A stretch of DNA of 64,000 nt from Algivirga pacifica (GTDB lineage Bacteria; Bacteroidota; Bacteroidia; Cytophagales; Flammeovirgaceae), in the NCBI RefSeq assembly GCF_039543525.1, contig NZ_BAABJX010000033.1:117297-181296 (forward strand), read 5' to 3'. The notes beneath the pieces were generated by a model. It saw only the letters and a program-made list of their open reading frames with translations, was not told the DNA's origin and searched no databases. Positions 1 to 8,320 of this stretch are shown here, one piece after another. The first letter of the stretch is position 1; each line of letters starts with the position of its first letter. The position numbers and the translations under genes are program-made.

Positions 1-96
1 CCGAATCCATATTTCGTAGATGACTCATATTCTATGAAGTCCTTTCACCTTTTTAATTCCAGAAACTAGATCAGGAATTCGTTTTCTAAATTCGAC

Positions 97-134
97 AAAA
101 AAGGGTTGCTAATCCGAAGATCAACAACCCTTTC
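97..134 (-). terminator. Terminator of the cold-shock gene
   Basis: Read on the minus strand, a stem of AAAGGGTTG paired with CAACCCTTT encloses a ~16-nt loop and is followed directly by a run of T. It lies 28 bp after the stop of the cold-shock gene, so it is a standard intrinsic terminator for that transcript. Confidence 0.8.
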
Positions 135-161
135 CGCGTACTTATTATATAAAATATATAA

Positions 162-353
162 TTAAGCTCTTTCTACGTTGATAGCGTTCAAACCTTTTCT
201 GCCTTCTTTCAGCTCAAAGTTTACTGTATCACCTTCCTGAACATTGTCCACTAGACCTGTTACGTGTACAAAGTACTCCTCATTAGTTTGAGAGTCAACG
301 ATAAATCCAAATCCTTTAGATTCGTTGAAGAATTTTACTGTTCCTGTTTTCAT
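162..353 (-). CDS. Cold-shock domain protein (CspA family)
   Basis: A 63-residue single cold-shock domain protein, the usual family length. The start MKTGTVKFF and the RNA-binding motifs KGFGFI (RNP1) and YFVHV (RNP2) are intact. Such proteins bind single-stranded RNA/DNA and act as RNA chaperones in the cytoplasm. An upstream in-frame ATG at 419 would add 22 residues, but the family starts at MKTGTVKFF, so I chose 353. It is monocistronic, with its own terminator downstream. About 60 bp upstream (minus strand, near 417) is TACTTTGC, one base short of the TAnnTTTG promoter consensus; a transcript from there would have a leader of roughly 60 nt. Long leaders are common for cold-shock genes, but I see no defined thermosensor. 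Confidence 0.95.
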   Translation of the reverse strand: MKTGTVKFFNESKGFGFIVDSQTNEEYFVHVTGLVDNVQEGDTVNFELKEGRKGLNAINVERA

Positions 354-508
354 AATAAACTTATTGAATGCGCTACTTTCAAGCGACATTCTGTAATAGA
401 AATAAATAATATGCTGCAAAGTAGAGGAATGTTTTGCTTATTCCTATTTTTTCTTGAAATAATGTGCGTTAATATAGATAAATAGGACTTTTTCCTCCAA
501 AAATCACT

Positions 509-531
509 AAAAACGTCCGTTAACGGACGCA
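509..531 (-). terminator. Terminator of the TrkH gene, perfect 16-bp palindrome
   Basis: Positions 514-529 form a perfect palindrome (CGTCCGTTAACGGACG). On the minus strand it is followed by TTTTTAG, giving a 6-bp stem with a TTAA loop and a short T run, about 50 bp past the TrkH stop codon. Terminator is the simplest reading; a perfect palindrome could also be a dimer-binding operator for the cold-shock gene. Confidence 0.6.
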
Positions 532-538
532 AATTTTA

Positions 539-573
539 CTTCATTCCTCATTCTTCATTCTTCATTCTTCATT
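539..573. repeat. Heptanucleotide tandem repeat H1
   Basis: About five units with exact 7-bp period; on the minus strand the unit reads AATGAAG. It starts 7 bp after the stop codon of the TrkH gene. One of seven arrays in the window with the same 7-bp period but different unit sequences. Confidence 0.85.
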
Positions 574-580
574 AAAAACG

Positions 581-2428
581 TTACCCCACCATCACATGCT
601 CTTCCGGATATTGGAAAGAGTTAGTATATACCCTACTACTCAAGGCCAGGGCCAAGGTTAATGTCCCTACCCTTCCGATATACATAGAAAGAATAATGAT
701 TACTTTCCCCCAACTGGAAAGGTCTCCAGTAATGCCCATACTAATGCCGGCCGTTCCAAAAGCAGATATTTGCTCAAATGCCAGTTCTAATATGCCAATA
801 TTCGCATTCCCCTCTTCGGTGATCGTCAGCAAGAAAATCGCCATCACATTATAGGTCATAGAAAACACCAACAAGGAATACGCCTTGCGGACCACCATAG
901 GGGATATGGTTCTTCGATTGATAACAATATTTTTTTGACCTCTGATATCCCCTATAGCAGAAAGGACTAACACATAAAATGTCGTACACTTAATCCCTCC
1001 TCCTGTAGAACCTGGAGCCGCACCAATAAACATCAAGAACATCATCACGATGATCGTGGATTGCTTCATGCTTCCAAAATCCATCGTATTGAAGCCGGCC
1101 GTTCGGGTAGTCACCGACTGAAAGAAAGCAGTAATCAATGCTTCTGTGATACTCTTGTCTTGTCGCAGTTGTTCTATTTCCAAGAGCATAACAGCTATTG
1201 TTCCCAATATTAGTAGCAACACTGTAGACACGATGGTCATACGGGTACCTATCTTCCACCCTTTCCAAGGTTGTTTTAAACGCAACTTCAGCCTACTTGG
1301 AGATAATACATCCTCTATCGTTGTAAATCCCATACTCCCAAAGATAATTAGAACGGCTATTACCAAATGGAACCCATACATTCTACGGATATCGATTAAC
1401 ATCCCTTCTTGTATAAAAGCAGTAGTCTCATCAGAATACATATAGGTATTCAAACTATCGGAGAATAGGCTAAAGCCAGCATTACAGAATGCAGATATCG
1501 AATGAAATACAGAATAAAATATCTTATCCGAAAGACTATTAAACTGTAACTCCTCACTCCAGGATAAAAAGATGGCAACCCCTCCAATAAACTCAATAAG
1601 CAATGTCAAAAAGATAACCCTTCTGAGTAAAGAGGTAGCCGAAGACAAGTCTTCACTACTTAAAAAGTCTTGTATAATAGATTGATGTTTCAGGTTTACT
1701 CCTTTAGAAAGAAATGTAGCAAAAAAGGTAGCAAAAGAGACAATCCCTATTCCTCCTACCTGCGCCAAAAACAAGATCACTAGCTGCCCTTTAAAGGTAA
1801 AAAACTGCCCTGTGTCTACTACTGCCAAACCAGTAACACAAGAGGCGCTTACGGCTGTAAACAAGGCATCTAATAAAGGCATGCTATGCTGGGTAATCGT
1901 TGCCGTAGGAAGCATCAATAGAAAAGTACCTAACAAGATTAAAACTACGAAACTGAAAATAAAGGTTGTCGCAGGCTTAATATCCAAACGAGCAATGAGT
2001 GTAGATCCTTTGGCTACCTCTATCAGGATAAAAATAAGTAGGTAGACAGAAATATAATGTTGGTAGGCTAAATCTGTCATCGCTGAAGACTCCTGCAAAT
2101 ATCGTAAGATATTCACTCCCCCCACATAGCGAGCTACTCCATGAAACAATACGATGGAATTCACCAAGCCTTCTAGCCAAGTACTCCGAAGATAGGCCTT
2201 CCAGTGTAATGAGGTTACTACCCTTAGGGTATAAATAGTAGTAAAAATCGCAAAAATCCCATCTACGTTTCGCTCTACCCCTCGGATTTCCTCTTCCGAT
2301 AGGTAAAACCCATAACGATATACCAAGGAAGCTATCCCCGCTCCCACCATGAGCCAAGAGATAAAATACAACACCGGATAGAGGTGCTGATTCCATCCAT
2401 ATATCGTCTTATTAAGCTGTCCTCTCAT
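581..2428 (-). CDS. trkH: TrkH/KtrB-type potassium uptake channel subunit with N-terminal membrane extension
   Basis: A 615-residue integral membrane protein of the TrkH/TrkG/KtrB superfamily, which imports K+ (or Na+-coupled K+) through a pore of four membrane-pore-membrane repeats. Four pore-loop filters are visible: SASCVTGLA, SAFCNAGFS, TTRTAGFNT and SAFGTAGIS. The canonical core begins at about residue 165. The first ~150 residues add four predicted transmembrane segments, making it longer than the usual 440-490. The partner RCK/TrkA regulatory subunit is not encoded nearby. The leader just upstream of the ATG consists of a 7-bp repeat array. Family assignment is firm; ion specificity and function of the extension are not known. 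Confidence 0.92.
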   Translation of the reverse strand: MRGQLNKTIYGWNQHLYPVLYFISWLMVGAGIASLVYRYGFYLSEEEIRGVERNVDGIFAIFTTIYTLRVVTSLHWKAYLRSTWLEGLVNSIVLFHGVARYVGGVNILRYLQESSAMTDLAYQHYISVYLLIFILIEVAKGSTLIARLDIKPATTFIFSFVVLILLGTFLLMLPTATITQHSMPLLDALFTAVSASCVTGLAVVDTGQFFTFKGQLVILFLAQVGGIGIVSFATFFATFLSKGVNLKHQSIIQDFLSSEDLSSATSLLRRVIFLTLLIEFIGGVAIFLSWSEELQFNSLSDKIFYSVFHSISAFCNAGFSLFSDSLNTYMYSDETTAFIQEGMLIDIRRMYGFHLVIAVLIIFGSMGFTTIEDVLSPSRLKLRLKQPWKGWKIGTRMTIVSTVLLLILGTIAVMLLEIEQLRQDKSITEALITAFFQSVTTRTAGFNTMDFGSMKQSTIIVMMFLMFIGAAPGSTGGGIKCTTFYVLVLSAIGDIRGQKNIVINRRTISPMVVRKAYSLLVFSMTYNVMAIFLLTITEEGNANIGILELAFEQISAFGTAGISMGITGDLSSWGKVIIILSMYIGRVGTLTLALALSSRVYTNSFQYPEEHVMVG

Positions 2429-2434
2429 TTTTTT

Positions 2435-2472
2435 CAGTTATCAGTGAGCAGTGAGCAGTTATCAGTGAATAG
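2435..2472. repeat. Heptanucleotide tandem repeat H2
   Basis: Five units with 7-bp period on the plus strand: AGTTATC, AGTGAGC, AGTGAGC, AGTTATC, AGTGAAT. It ends 6 bp before the TrkH start codon, so it would be part of that mRNA's leader, where a ribosome-binding site would normally be. Confidence 0.85.
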
Positions 2473-2474
2473 TC

Positions 2475-2547
2475 CTCAACGATAAAACTCAACTGACCGA
2501 AGGTGCATCTCAACAGTATAAAGTCTACGCCATGTAATGGACTCAAC
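2475..2547. repeat. CTCAAC-spaced hairpin array B1
   Basis: Four copies of CTCAAC at 2475, 2488, 2509 and 2542, separated by short segments, some palindromic. The last segment contains ACGCCATGTAATGG (2527-2540), which recurs exactly at 11095-11108 and in reverse complement at 22995-23008. It directly abuts H2 and precedes the stop of the DUF2461 gene by 12 bp. Same family as the arrays at 10965 and 18592. Confidence 0.75.
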
Positions 2548-2559
2548 AATTCAATAAAA

Positions 2560-3210
2560 TTAATCAAATGACCGATTGATAAAATCATTCATTGGCTTTA
2601 ACTGTTGGCACACTTCTAAAGCCTTATTCAAAAAATATTTTTGCATTACTTCTCTATCAGAGAAAGGGCGAAGTACCACGAAGCTCTTTAAACGGAGCAA
2701 GTCAATATCGGGATGATCCTTGGGGTATCCCTTGGGCGCAGTTTTCAAACGTTCTCCATAGATTTCTCCAAACGTTTTAACAAACTCCGGTTCTTCTATA
2801 ATGGAACGAAACTCCTCTCCACAATAGTCTATCTCTTGTCGGATCTTCTTTAGCTCGGTAGCCGCTGGCATATAGGTTCCTCCTCCCACGAAAGAATTCC
2901 CAGGCTGCAAGTGTAAGTAATAGCCCGCTTGAATGCTCTTGCGTCCTCCCTCTTTAATGGAGGCTCCAAAGTTCGTTTTATAGGGTGTCTTGTCTTTACT
3001 AAACCGGGTATCTCTATGCAGACGGAATAAGCAATCCTTAGGAGTTAAACCCATAATGGCAGGATCAAACTGAGTGACTCCTTCAATCAAGGAAGCTACA
3101 ACTTCCTGCACTTGCTTCTTTGCTTGTTGATACTGAGGTTTATGCTCTTGCATCCATTCCCTATCATTATGCAAAGAAAGGTCATTGAGAAATGAGAATA
3201 TATCTTTCAT
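2560..3210 (-). CDS. DUF2461 family protein (TIGR02453-like)
   Basis: A 216-residue cytoplasmic protein matching the DUF2461 family over its whole length. Characteristic blocks visible are the start FSFLNDLSLHNDREWM, the block RLHRDTRFSKDKTPYK near residues 63-78, GYYLHLQPG near 97-105 and the C-terminal PFSDREVMQKY. The family is widespread in Bacteroidota and other bacteria; no biochemical function is established. The gene is flanked by repeats on both sides and looks monocistronic. The start is the only reasonable ATG. Confidence 0.88.
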   Translation of the reverse strand: MKDIFSFLNDLSLHNDREWMQEHKPQYQQAKKQVQEVVASLIEGVTQFDPAIMGLTPKDCLFRLHRDTRFSKDKTPYKTNFGASIKEGGRKSIQAGYYLHLQPGNSFVGGGTYMPAATELKKIRQEIDYCGEEFRSIIEEPEFVKTFGEIYGERLKTAPKGYPKDHPDIDLLRLKSFVVLRPFSDREVMQKYFLNKALEVCQQLKPMNDFINRSFD

Positions 3211-3233
3211 GTTCGTCTGGGGTGGTGAGTTTG

Positions 3234-3261
3234 GAATTATGAATGATGAGTGATGAATTAT
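3234..3261. repeat. Heptanucleotide tandem repeat H3
   Basis: Exactly four 7-bp units: GAATTAT, GAATGAT, GAGTGAT, GAATTAT. It lies 24 bp upstream of the DUF2461 start. Confidence 0.8.
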
Positions 3262-3302
3262 AAGTTTAGAAAATTCACCTTCATCACTCCAAACTCATAA
3301 CT

Positions 3303-3341
3303 AAAAAAAGCCTATTACCTTGAAGGTAACAGGCTCTTTTA
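3303..3341 (-). terminator. Terminator of the M1 peptidase gene
   Basis: On the minus strand, AGCCTGTTACCTT pairs with AAGGTAATAGGCT (one mismatch) around a 2-3 nt loop, followed by a run of T, about 17 bp after the peptidase stop codon. Confidence 0.88.
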
Positions 3342-3357
3342 TGAATCAAAAGGCTAA

Positions 3358-5709
3358 TTACTTGCCTACCGATTTACTTTTTTTTGCTTTCTGCATAGGA
3401 TTTTGTCCTCTAGAAGCACCTCTGGCAGCCGCATCACGCTTGAAGATCTCAAACTTAGACATCTGTGGCTTACGAGGGAAATAGTTGTTTTCTGTATCAA
3501 CATCCGCTGTTTCTCTGTGTGGATCCAATACAAACTGTGCTACTGGCTTGTCTGTTACGAATACCTTAGAAACATTCTTCTCGTTCTTCAACCAGATTTC
3601 TGCTGGAATACGCTCTTCTCTTGTAGAACCGTCCTCAAACTGCATTTCTACGATTACTGGCATTACCAAGCCACCTTCGTTCGCAAATTCGATTTCGTAA
3701 TAGTATTTCTTTGCATTCATCAAAGCCTTCTCCTCTGATGACAGAGAAGCATAGTAACGCTTGTAAGCGGCTCTTTGCTCTGCTGTTACATCCAATGGAT
3801 CATAGCTATTATAGAAGTCATTCAAACCTGGACGTTCTTCATTTCTCCTTTTCAGGTCAATCTTCTCGTTGATTTGTACCGTCATGTTTGGTCTACGAGA
3901 ATCTCTCTCTTTCTTCAACTGTGCCATCTCCTTGTCAGGATTCTTAGAATCGATCACGAAAGGAGTTACCTCTGCAATGCTGATATCCACGTGGTCTGTG
4001 GTGTAGAACCAACCTCTCCAGAACCAATCCAAGTCAACTGCTGATGCATCCTCCATTGTACGGAAGAAGTCTGCTGGCATAGGGTGCTTAAACGCCCATC
4101 TTCTCGCATACTCTTTAAATGCATAGTCAAACAACTCACGACCCATTACGGTCTCTCTCAAGATGTTCAACGCTGTTGCTGGTTTACCGTAAGCATTATT
4201 ACCAAATTGCTTGATCGCCTCTGAGTTGGTCATAATAGGCATGATATTGCCTTTCTCACCTTTCATGTAAGGAACAATGTTCTCTGGGTAACCTCTTCTT
4301 GAAGGGTAACCTTCTTCCCACTCTTGCTCAGCCAAGAACTGCATAAATGTATTCAACCCTTCGTCCATCCATGTCCACTGACGCTCGTCAGAGTTTACAA
4401 TCATAGGGAAGAAGTTGTGTCCTACCTCGTGAATAATTACAGAGATCGCACCGTACTTGATACGGTCAGAGTAAGTACCATCCTCATCAGGTCTACCGTA
4501 GTTGAAACAGATCATTGGATACTCCATTCCGTTTGATGCCTCTACAGAGATCGCTACCGGATATGGGTAAGGAATCGTGTGCTTAGAATATACTTCCAAA
4601 GTATGTGCTACCGCCTCAGTAGAGTACTGACCGTAAAGCGGGTTAGCCTCTTTTGGATAATATGACATGGCCATCACCGTTTTACCTTCGATGTCAACAC
4701 CCATGGCATCCCAGATGTATTTTCTTGAGCTACCCCATGCAAAGTCCCTTACGTTCTCTGCGTGGAACTCCCATGTTTTCATCTCTTTGGATTTCTTCTT
4801 CTCTTTCTTTGTCGCTTCTTTCTGAGAAACGATGACTACTGGCTTATCCGCTGTTTTTGACTTCTCGAACAATTTTCTCTGCTCCTCAGTCAATACTTCC
4901 TCAGCATTTTTCAACTCACCTGTAGAAGCTACGATGTGATCTGCAGGAACAGTCATTCTTACTTTGTAATCACCGAAAGGCAATGCAAACTCACCTGATC
5001 CTAAGAACTGCTTGTTCTGCCATCCGTTTACGTCATCATAAACAGCCATTCTTGGGAACCACTGTGTGATCGTGTAGATCGTATTACCATCTTTCTCGAA
5101 GTACTCAAAGCCACCACGGCCACCCATTAGGTTACGGTCGTTGATGTTGTAGTACCAATCGATCTGAACAGTGATTTGATCTCCTTGCTTCAATGGTTGC
5201 TCCAAGTCAATACGCATCATCGTTTTGTTGATGATGTATTTCATGTCTTTACCTTCCGCATCTTTTACAGCCTTAATCTTATGCCCACCGTCATAGTTCG
5301 GGAAGCCTTCCATCGCCTCAAATGACTTTACAGTCATCTTCTCTCTCATTTTTCCCTGACGGATTTTATAAGAATCAGAATCTGTCGCACGCATATTCTG
5401 GTCCAACTGCACCCATAGGTAAGTCAATACGTCTGGAGATTGGTTGGTATAGGTGATCTTCTCAGACCCATCCAAACGATGCTTATTCTCATCTAAAGTC
5501 GCATCGATCACATAATCTGCACGCTGCTGCCAGTATGCATGTCCTGGAGCACCAGATCCTGCACGATATACGTTAGGTGTAGGAAGTTTTTCGTCTAGTT
5601 GTTTAAACTTTGAATTGTTGTACCCTTCTTGTGCAGCAGCAACAGAGAAGGTAAGCATTGCCAATAGCAACGCCCAAAATTGCTTTTTCTTTTGACACAA
5701 ATAGTTCAT
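3358..5709 (-). CDS. Secreted M1-family zinc metallopeptidase
   Basis: A 783-residue exported aminopeptidase-like enzyme. A signal peptide (KKKQFWALLLAML...AAAQ) directs it to the periplasm or outside. The gluzincin motif HEVGHNFF lies at about residues 427-434, and the downstream zinc ligand is in WMDEGLNTF, about 19 residues later. The N-terminal half resembles the M1 beta-sandwich domain, the C-terminal third (lysine- and arginine-rich end) is less typical. M1 enzymes remove N-terminal residues from peptides, probably for nutrient use. An upstream in-frame TTG (5715) would add two residues; the ATG at 5709 is preferred. It is monocistronic, with a promoter-like -7 box 87 bp upstream and a terminator downstream. 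Confidence 0.9.
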   Translation of the reverse strand: MNYLCQKKKQFWALLLAMLTFSVAAAQEGYNNSKFKQLDEKLPTPNVYRAGSGAPGHAYWQQRADYVIDATLDENKHRLDGSEKITYTNQSPDVLTYLWVQLDQNMRATDSDSYKIRQGKMREKMTVKSFEAMEGFPNYDGGHKIKAVKDAEGKDMKYIINKTMMRIDLEQPLKQGDQITVQIDWYYNINDRNLMGGRGGFEYFEKDGNTIYTITQWFPRMAVYDDVNGWQNKQFLGSGEFALPFGDYKVRMTVPADHIVASTGELKNAEEVLTEEQRKLFEKSKTADKPVVIVSQKEATKKEKKKSKEMKTWEFHAENVRDFAWGSSRKYIWDAMGVDIEGKTVMAMSYYPKEANPLYGQYSTEAVAHTLEVYSKHTIPYPYPVAISVEASNGMEYPMICFNYGRPDEDGTYSDRIKYGAISVIIHEVGHNFFPMIVNSDERQWTWMDEGLNTFMQFLAEQEWEEGYPSRRGYPENIVPYMKGEKGNIMPIMTNSEAIKQFGNNAYGKPATALNILRETVMGRELFDYAFKEYARRWAFKHPMPADFFRTMEDASAVDLDWFWRGWFYTTDHVDISIAEVTPFVIDSKNPDKEMAQLKKERDSRRPNMTVQINEKIDLKRRNEERPGLNDFYNSYDPLDVTAEQRAAYKRYYASLSSEEKALMNAKKYYYEIEFANEGGLVMPVIVEMQFEDGSTREERIPAEIWLKNEKNVSKVFVTDKPVAQFVLDPHRETADVDTENNYFPRKPQMSKFEIFKRDAAARGASRGQNPMQKAKKSKSVGK

Positions 5710-5795
5710 TTCCAAATGAATTGGTTTGTAAATAGTATAATAAAAAGTGATTGCAGTACTTGGTAAGTAGTCACATCAGCTTTAGCCAAGTCAGT

Positions 5796-5803
5796 CAAAG
5801 ATA
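5796..5803 (-). promoter_or_regulatory. Candidate -7 box for the M1 peptidase gene
   Basis: On the minus strand TATCTTTG matches the Bacteroidota -7 consensus TAnnTTTG exactly, about 87 bp before the chosen start codon. No clear TTTG is found at the expected -33 distance, so support is partial. Confidence 0.45.
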
Positions 5804-5884
5804 AAAAATGATTTACAGAAATTAACGATTCATTCATAAAAATCATTTTTCCTATTTCGAACGTGCCTATGACACGCCCCTATA

Positions 5885-7246
5885 TTACATTTGGAATTTA
5901 AACCATTCTGTCCCTGCTCCAGCATACATAAAAGTCACTTTAGCATACAGTAAAGGCGCTACAGGTACCTGAAAAACAAAAGAGGTTCCTATGGACATTT
6001 TTGGTTTTTCTCCAAAAAGAGAAATAGGATCTTCACTTCCATTTCCCCAGTTCAGAAAATAAGCGTTTTCTACTGCCAACCAGTTCTTGTTAATCCAAGT
6101 GAAATGAGCACCCGCATAAGCAGAATAGAAGGACTTTCCATACAACTCACCAAAACGGATTCCCAACACATCTGAAGCTCCCTTACTAAACTGATACATG
6201 GGTTCAGCGGTGGTATATCCTGTTCTTCCCCAAAAGCTTAATTGCAGTAGCTTATTGTAAACCTTATGGTATTCTGCATTTAAAGTATAGGTCTGAAAAC
6301 TTTTGGTATATGAATTCAAACCAATACTTGTAGCAATGGAACCACTCAAACGATACCCATTGCGGCGATGTCTTTGAGAATCAATCATCCCATATTGTTC
6401 AGAAAGACCTATAGTCAGGTAATCGTTCTGAATATCCCGAACCGTAATGGGGGCAATTTGCTCTTCCCCTTCCAATAATCCCAAGTTGCTTCTATGACGG
6501 CTATAACGTAAATCCAGGTCAGGAGAAAAACGGTACTCATAGTCCTTATGCCAAGGGTTTCCAATTTTGGTGTATACTTCCATTTTATCAAATGGTGCCA
6601 ATAGCTGAGGTATATAGTTCACCTCTACGACCTGATTATTCTCATCCCGAATCACTTCCCGCTCCAGCTGTCTTCGCACCTCTTTCCCCGTCACAAAACC
6701 AAAACGGAGATACATATTCTTGTACATCAGCTGTCGTGGAAGAGTAAAATCAAAGTTCCATGAGGTGCCTACGGGTTGCTTATCCCAGGAAAGGCGGAAA
6801 TAACTGTTACTTCCTAGAAAGTTCTCATCAGCAACTCCCAGCTGATAGCGGTAATCATCCTCACTACTATGATCCAACACAATCAAGGGATAAAACTTTA
6901 CCGCATCCAACGCCTGAATGGTCAATATATTTTCTCCATTAACGTTGGTGATGTCGTATTTCACATCAGCGAAGTTCCCAATATTCCAGATTCGCTTGAT
7001 GGAAGTATCCAGTTGCTTTTTGGTAATGGTCTCCCCTTCCTGAAAGGTTAGTTCATTTTTAACAATCAGATCCCAGGTCATCCAGTTACGTTTAACTTCC
7101 ACCTTATGAATACTCACCGTGTCAGTGTCTGTCAGTAAAGACGTTTGTTGGGCATGAAGTGAAAAAGTAAACGCCCATAAAAAGAATGACAAAAACATTT
7201 TGCGCACGCACAAAATGCCTTGTCGGTGATTGAATAGAAAAGTCAT
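5885..7246 (-). CDS. Omp85/BamA-like outer-membrane protein with a single POTRA-like domain
   Basis: A 453-residue outer-membrane protein. After a signal peptide (hydrophobic LSFFLWAFTFSLHAQ) comes a region of about 75 residues that looks like one POTRA domain, including KRNWMTWDLIVKNELTF and IWNIGNFADVKYD. The rest is a run of alternating amphipathic strands ending in WFKFQM, consistent with a beta-barrel. The architecture (one POTRA, ~16-strand barrel) resembles short Omp85 members seen in Bacteroidota rather than BamA, which has five POTRAs. Substrate is unknown. The start is uncertain: GTG (residue 14) or ATG (residue 17) would put the hydrophobic core closer to the N-terminus. It is not clearly co-transcribed with its neighbours. 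Confidence 0.72.
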   Translation of the reverse strand: MTFLFNHRQGILCVRKMFLSFFLWAFTFSLHAQQTSLLTDTDTVSIHKVEVKRNWMTWDLIVKNELTFQEGETITKKQLDTSIKRIWNIGNFADVKYDITNVNGENILTIQALDAVKFYPLIVLDHSSEDDYRYQLGVADENFLGSNSYFRLSWDKQPVGTSWNFDFTLPRQLMYKNMYLRFGFVTGKEVRRQLEREVIRDENNQVVEVNYIPQLLAPFDKMEVYTKIGNPWHKDYEYRFSPDLDLRYSRHRSNLGLLEGEEQIAPITVRDIQNDYLTIGLSEQYGMIDSQRHRRNGYRLSGSIATSIGLNSYTKSFQTYTLNAEYHKVYNKLLQLSFWGRTGYTTAEPMYQFSKGASDVLGIRFGELYGKSFYSAYAGAHFTWINKNWLAVENAYFLNWGNGSEDPISLFGEKPKMSIGTSFVFQVPVAPLLYAKVTFMYAGAGTEWFKFQM

Positions 7247-7372
7247 TGAACGAAAGTTTAATAGGTAAAAAATCCGTTCAATATATTTAAAATTCTACGA
7301 AAAGAAGGACTTGAATGCTATTAAATAATGCTCTGAAAGAAAATAGGGAAATACGGATACCTGCCCACTTCA

Positions 7373-8143
7373 TCAATCTACCTTATGGTAAACGGAGCCT
7401 TTTTCTGTTCTTTTGGCAAGTAAAATTATTTCTTTTAATTGAGTAATTGCCCATTTTTTTTCATCTGAAGAGGTAGAATCAAAGAAAATATATTGATCAT
7501 CATCCCAATAAATAACTGCTTTATATATTGTCCGCGTTTTACGTATTCCAGACTTATTTTTCACTCTTTCGTATTTTTCTACTACTTGAATATTAGAGAT
7601 ATCCGCTATCGGTATGTTTTGTTGATCATTGCCAAAAATATGCTTTCTCTTAAAAACCAAATGGGACCCTTTCAATAGAATTTGCTCCACTTCTGTCAAT
7701 GCGACAAGCATTGACAACACCATCAGCACCGTAGGGACAGAGACTACAATTGTTTGAAATAGTCCCCCCCTTCCTAAATAAACTTCCCAAATTAAAAGGA
7801 GCGAAACAGGAAGAAAGCAAGCTATCATAACTATCAATGTCCATAAGGATGCTGACTTAAACCGTTCATTCTGAAGTTCCATACGAAAGCCACGATCTTT
7901 GCGATCAAGATATATCCTCCCATATTGAAAATAATGTTTGTGATAACCTATCCCATATTCTTTCTCAATGCTATGTCCTACCCTGACGGCTTTGGCTTCT
8001 TTTTTAATCTCCTGGTCTACAAATTTAAATTTGTTGATATTTGCAGTAGTTTTGCAATGATTACATTTGATCCTTTTCCCCTTGGGAAGGGTACTTTCTT
8101 CGTATGTAAAAAAAGTGAAGCAAGTGGGGCAAGTTAAGTTCAT
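7373..8143 (-). CDS. Zinc-ribbon membrane protein with PH-like C-terminal domain
   Basis: A 256-residue protein of unknown role. It starts with a zinc-ribbon, MNLTCPTC near the N-terminus and CNHC about 20 residues later, as in MJ0042-type fingers. Two transmembrane helices follow in the middle (LWTLIVMIACFLPVSLLLIW and IVVSVPTVLMVLSMLVAL). The C-terminal ~100 residues alternate short beta strands and resemble bacterial PH-like domains. An upstream in-frame ATG (8203) exists, but the zinc-ribbon start at 8143 is the natural one. It stands alone, with 5'-flanking DNA that shows no clear promoter. Confidence 0.65.
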   Translation of the reverse strand: MNLTCPTCFTFFTYEESTLPKGKRIKCNHCKTTANINKFKFVDQEIKKEAKAVRVGHSIEKEYGIGYHKHYFQYGRIYLDRKDRGFRMELQNERFKSASLWTLIVMIACFLPVSLLLIWEVYLGRGGLFQTIVVSVPTVLMVLSMLVALTEVEQILLKGSHLVFKRKHIFGNDQQNIPIADISNIQVVEKYERVKNKSGIRKTRTIYKAVIYWDDDQYIFFDSTSSDEKKWAITQLKEIILLAKRTEKGSVYHKVD

Positions 8144-8320
8144 CGTGTAAAGGCTATTAATCGTGTTTATAAAAAAGTGATTCGCTTCAAACAAGATAGC
8201 CAAGTGCGGTCATACTCACAATAAAAATCAATGATCTAAATTATAGCACCCAACCATGCCTCTGACTTGCCCCACTACTCCACATTACTTACTACATCAA
8301 CTCAAGTTCTGAGCACATTG

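Noticed and set aside
3403..3738. Open frames of up to ~140 codons opposite or inside known genes (for example here and at 1977-2396, 15182-15610, 16214-16810)
   Set aside because: They overlap genes with strong family matches and show no domain, signal peptide or sensible amino-acid composition of their own.
5710..5715. TTG start codons giving slightly longer proteins (M1 peptidase, CLC transporter at 43918, flippase at 55875)
   Set aside because: An ATG lies 2-6 codons downstream in each case and matches the expected beginning of the family.
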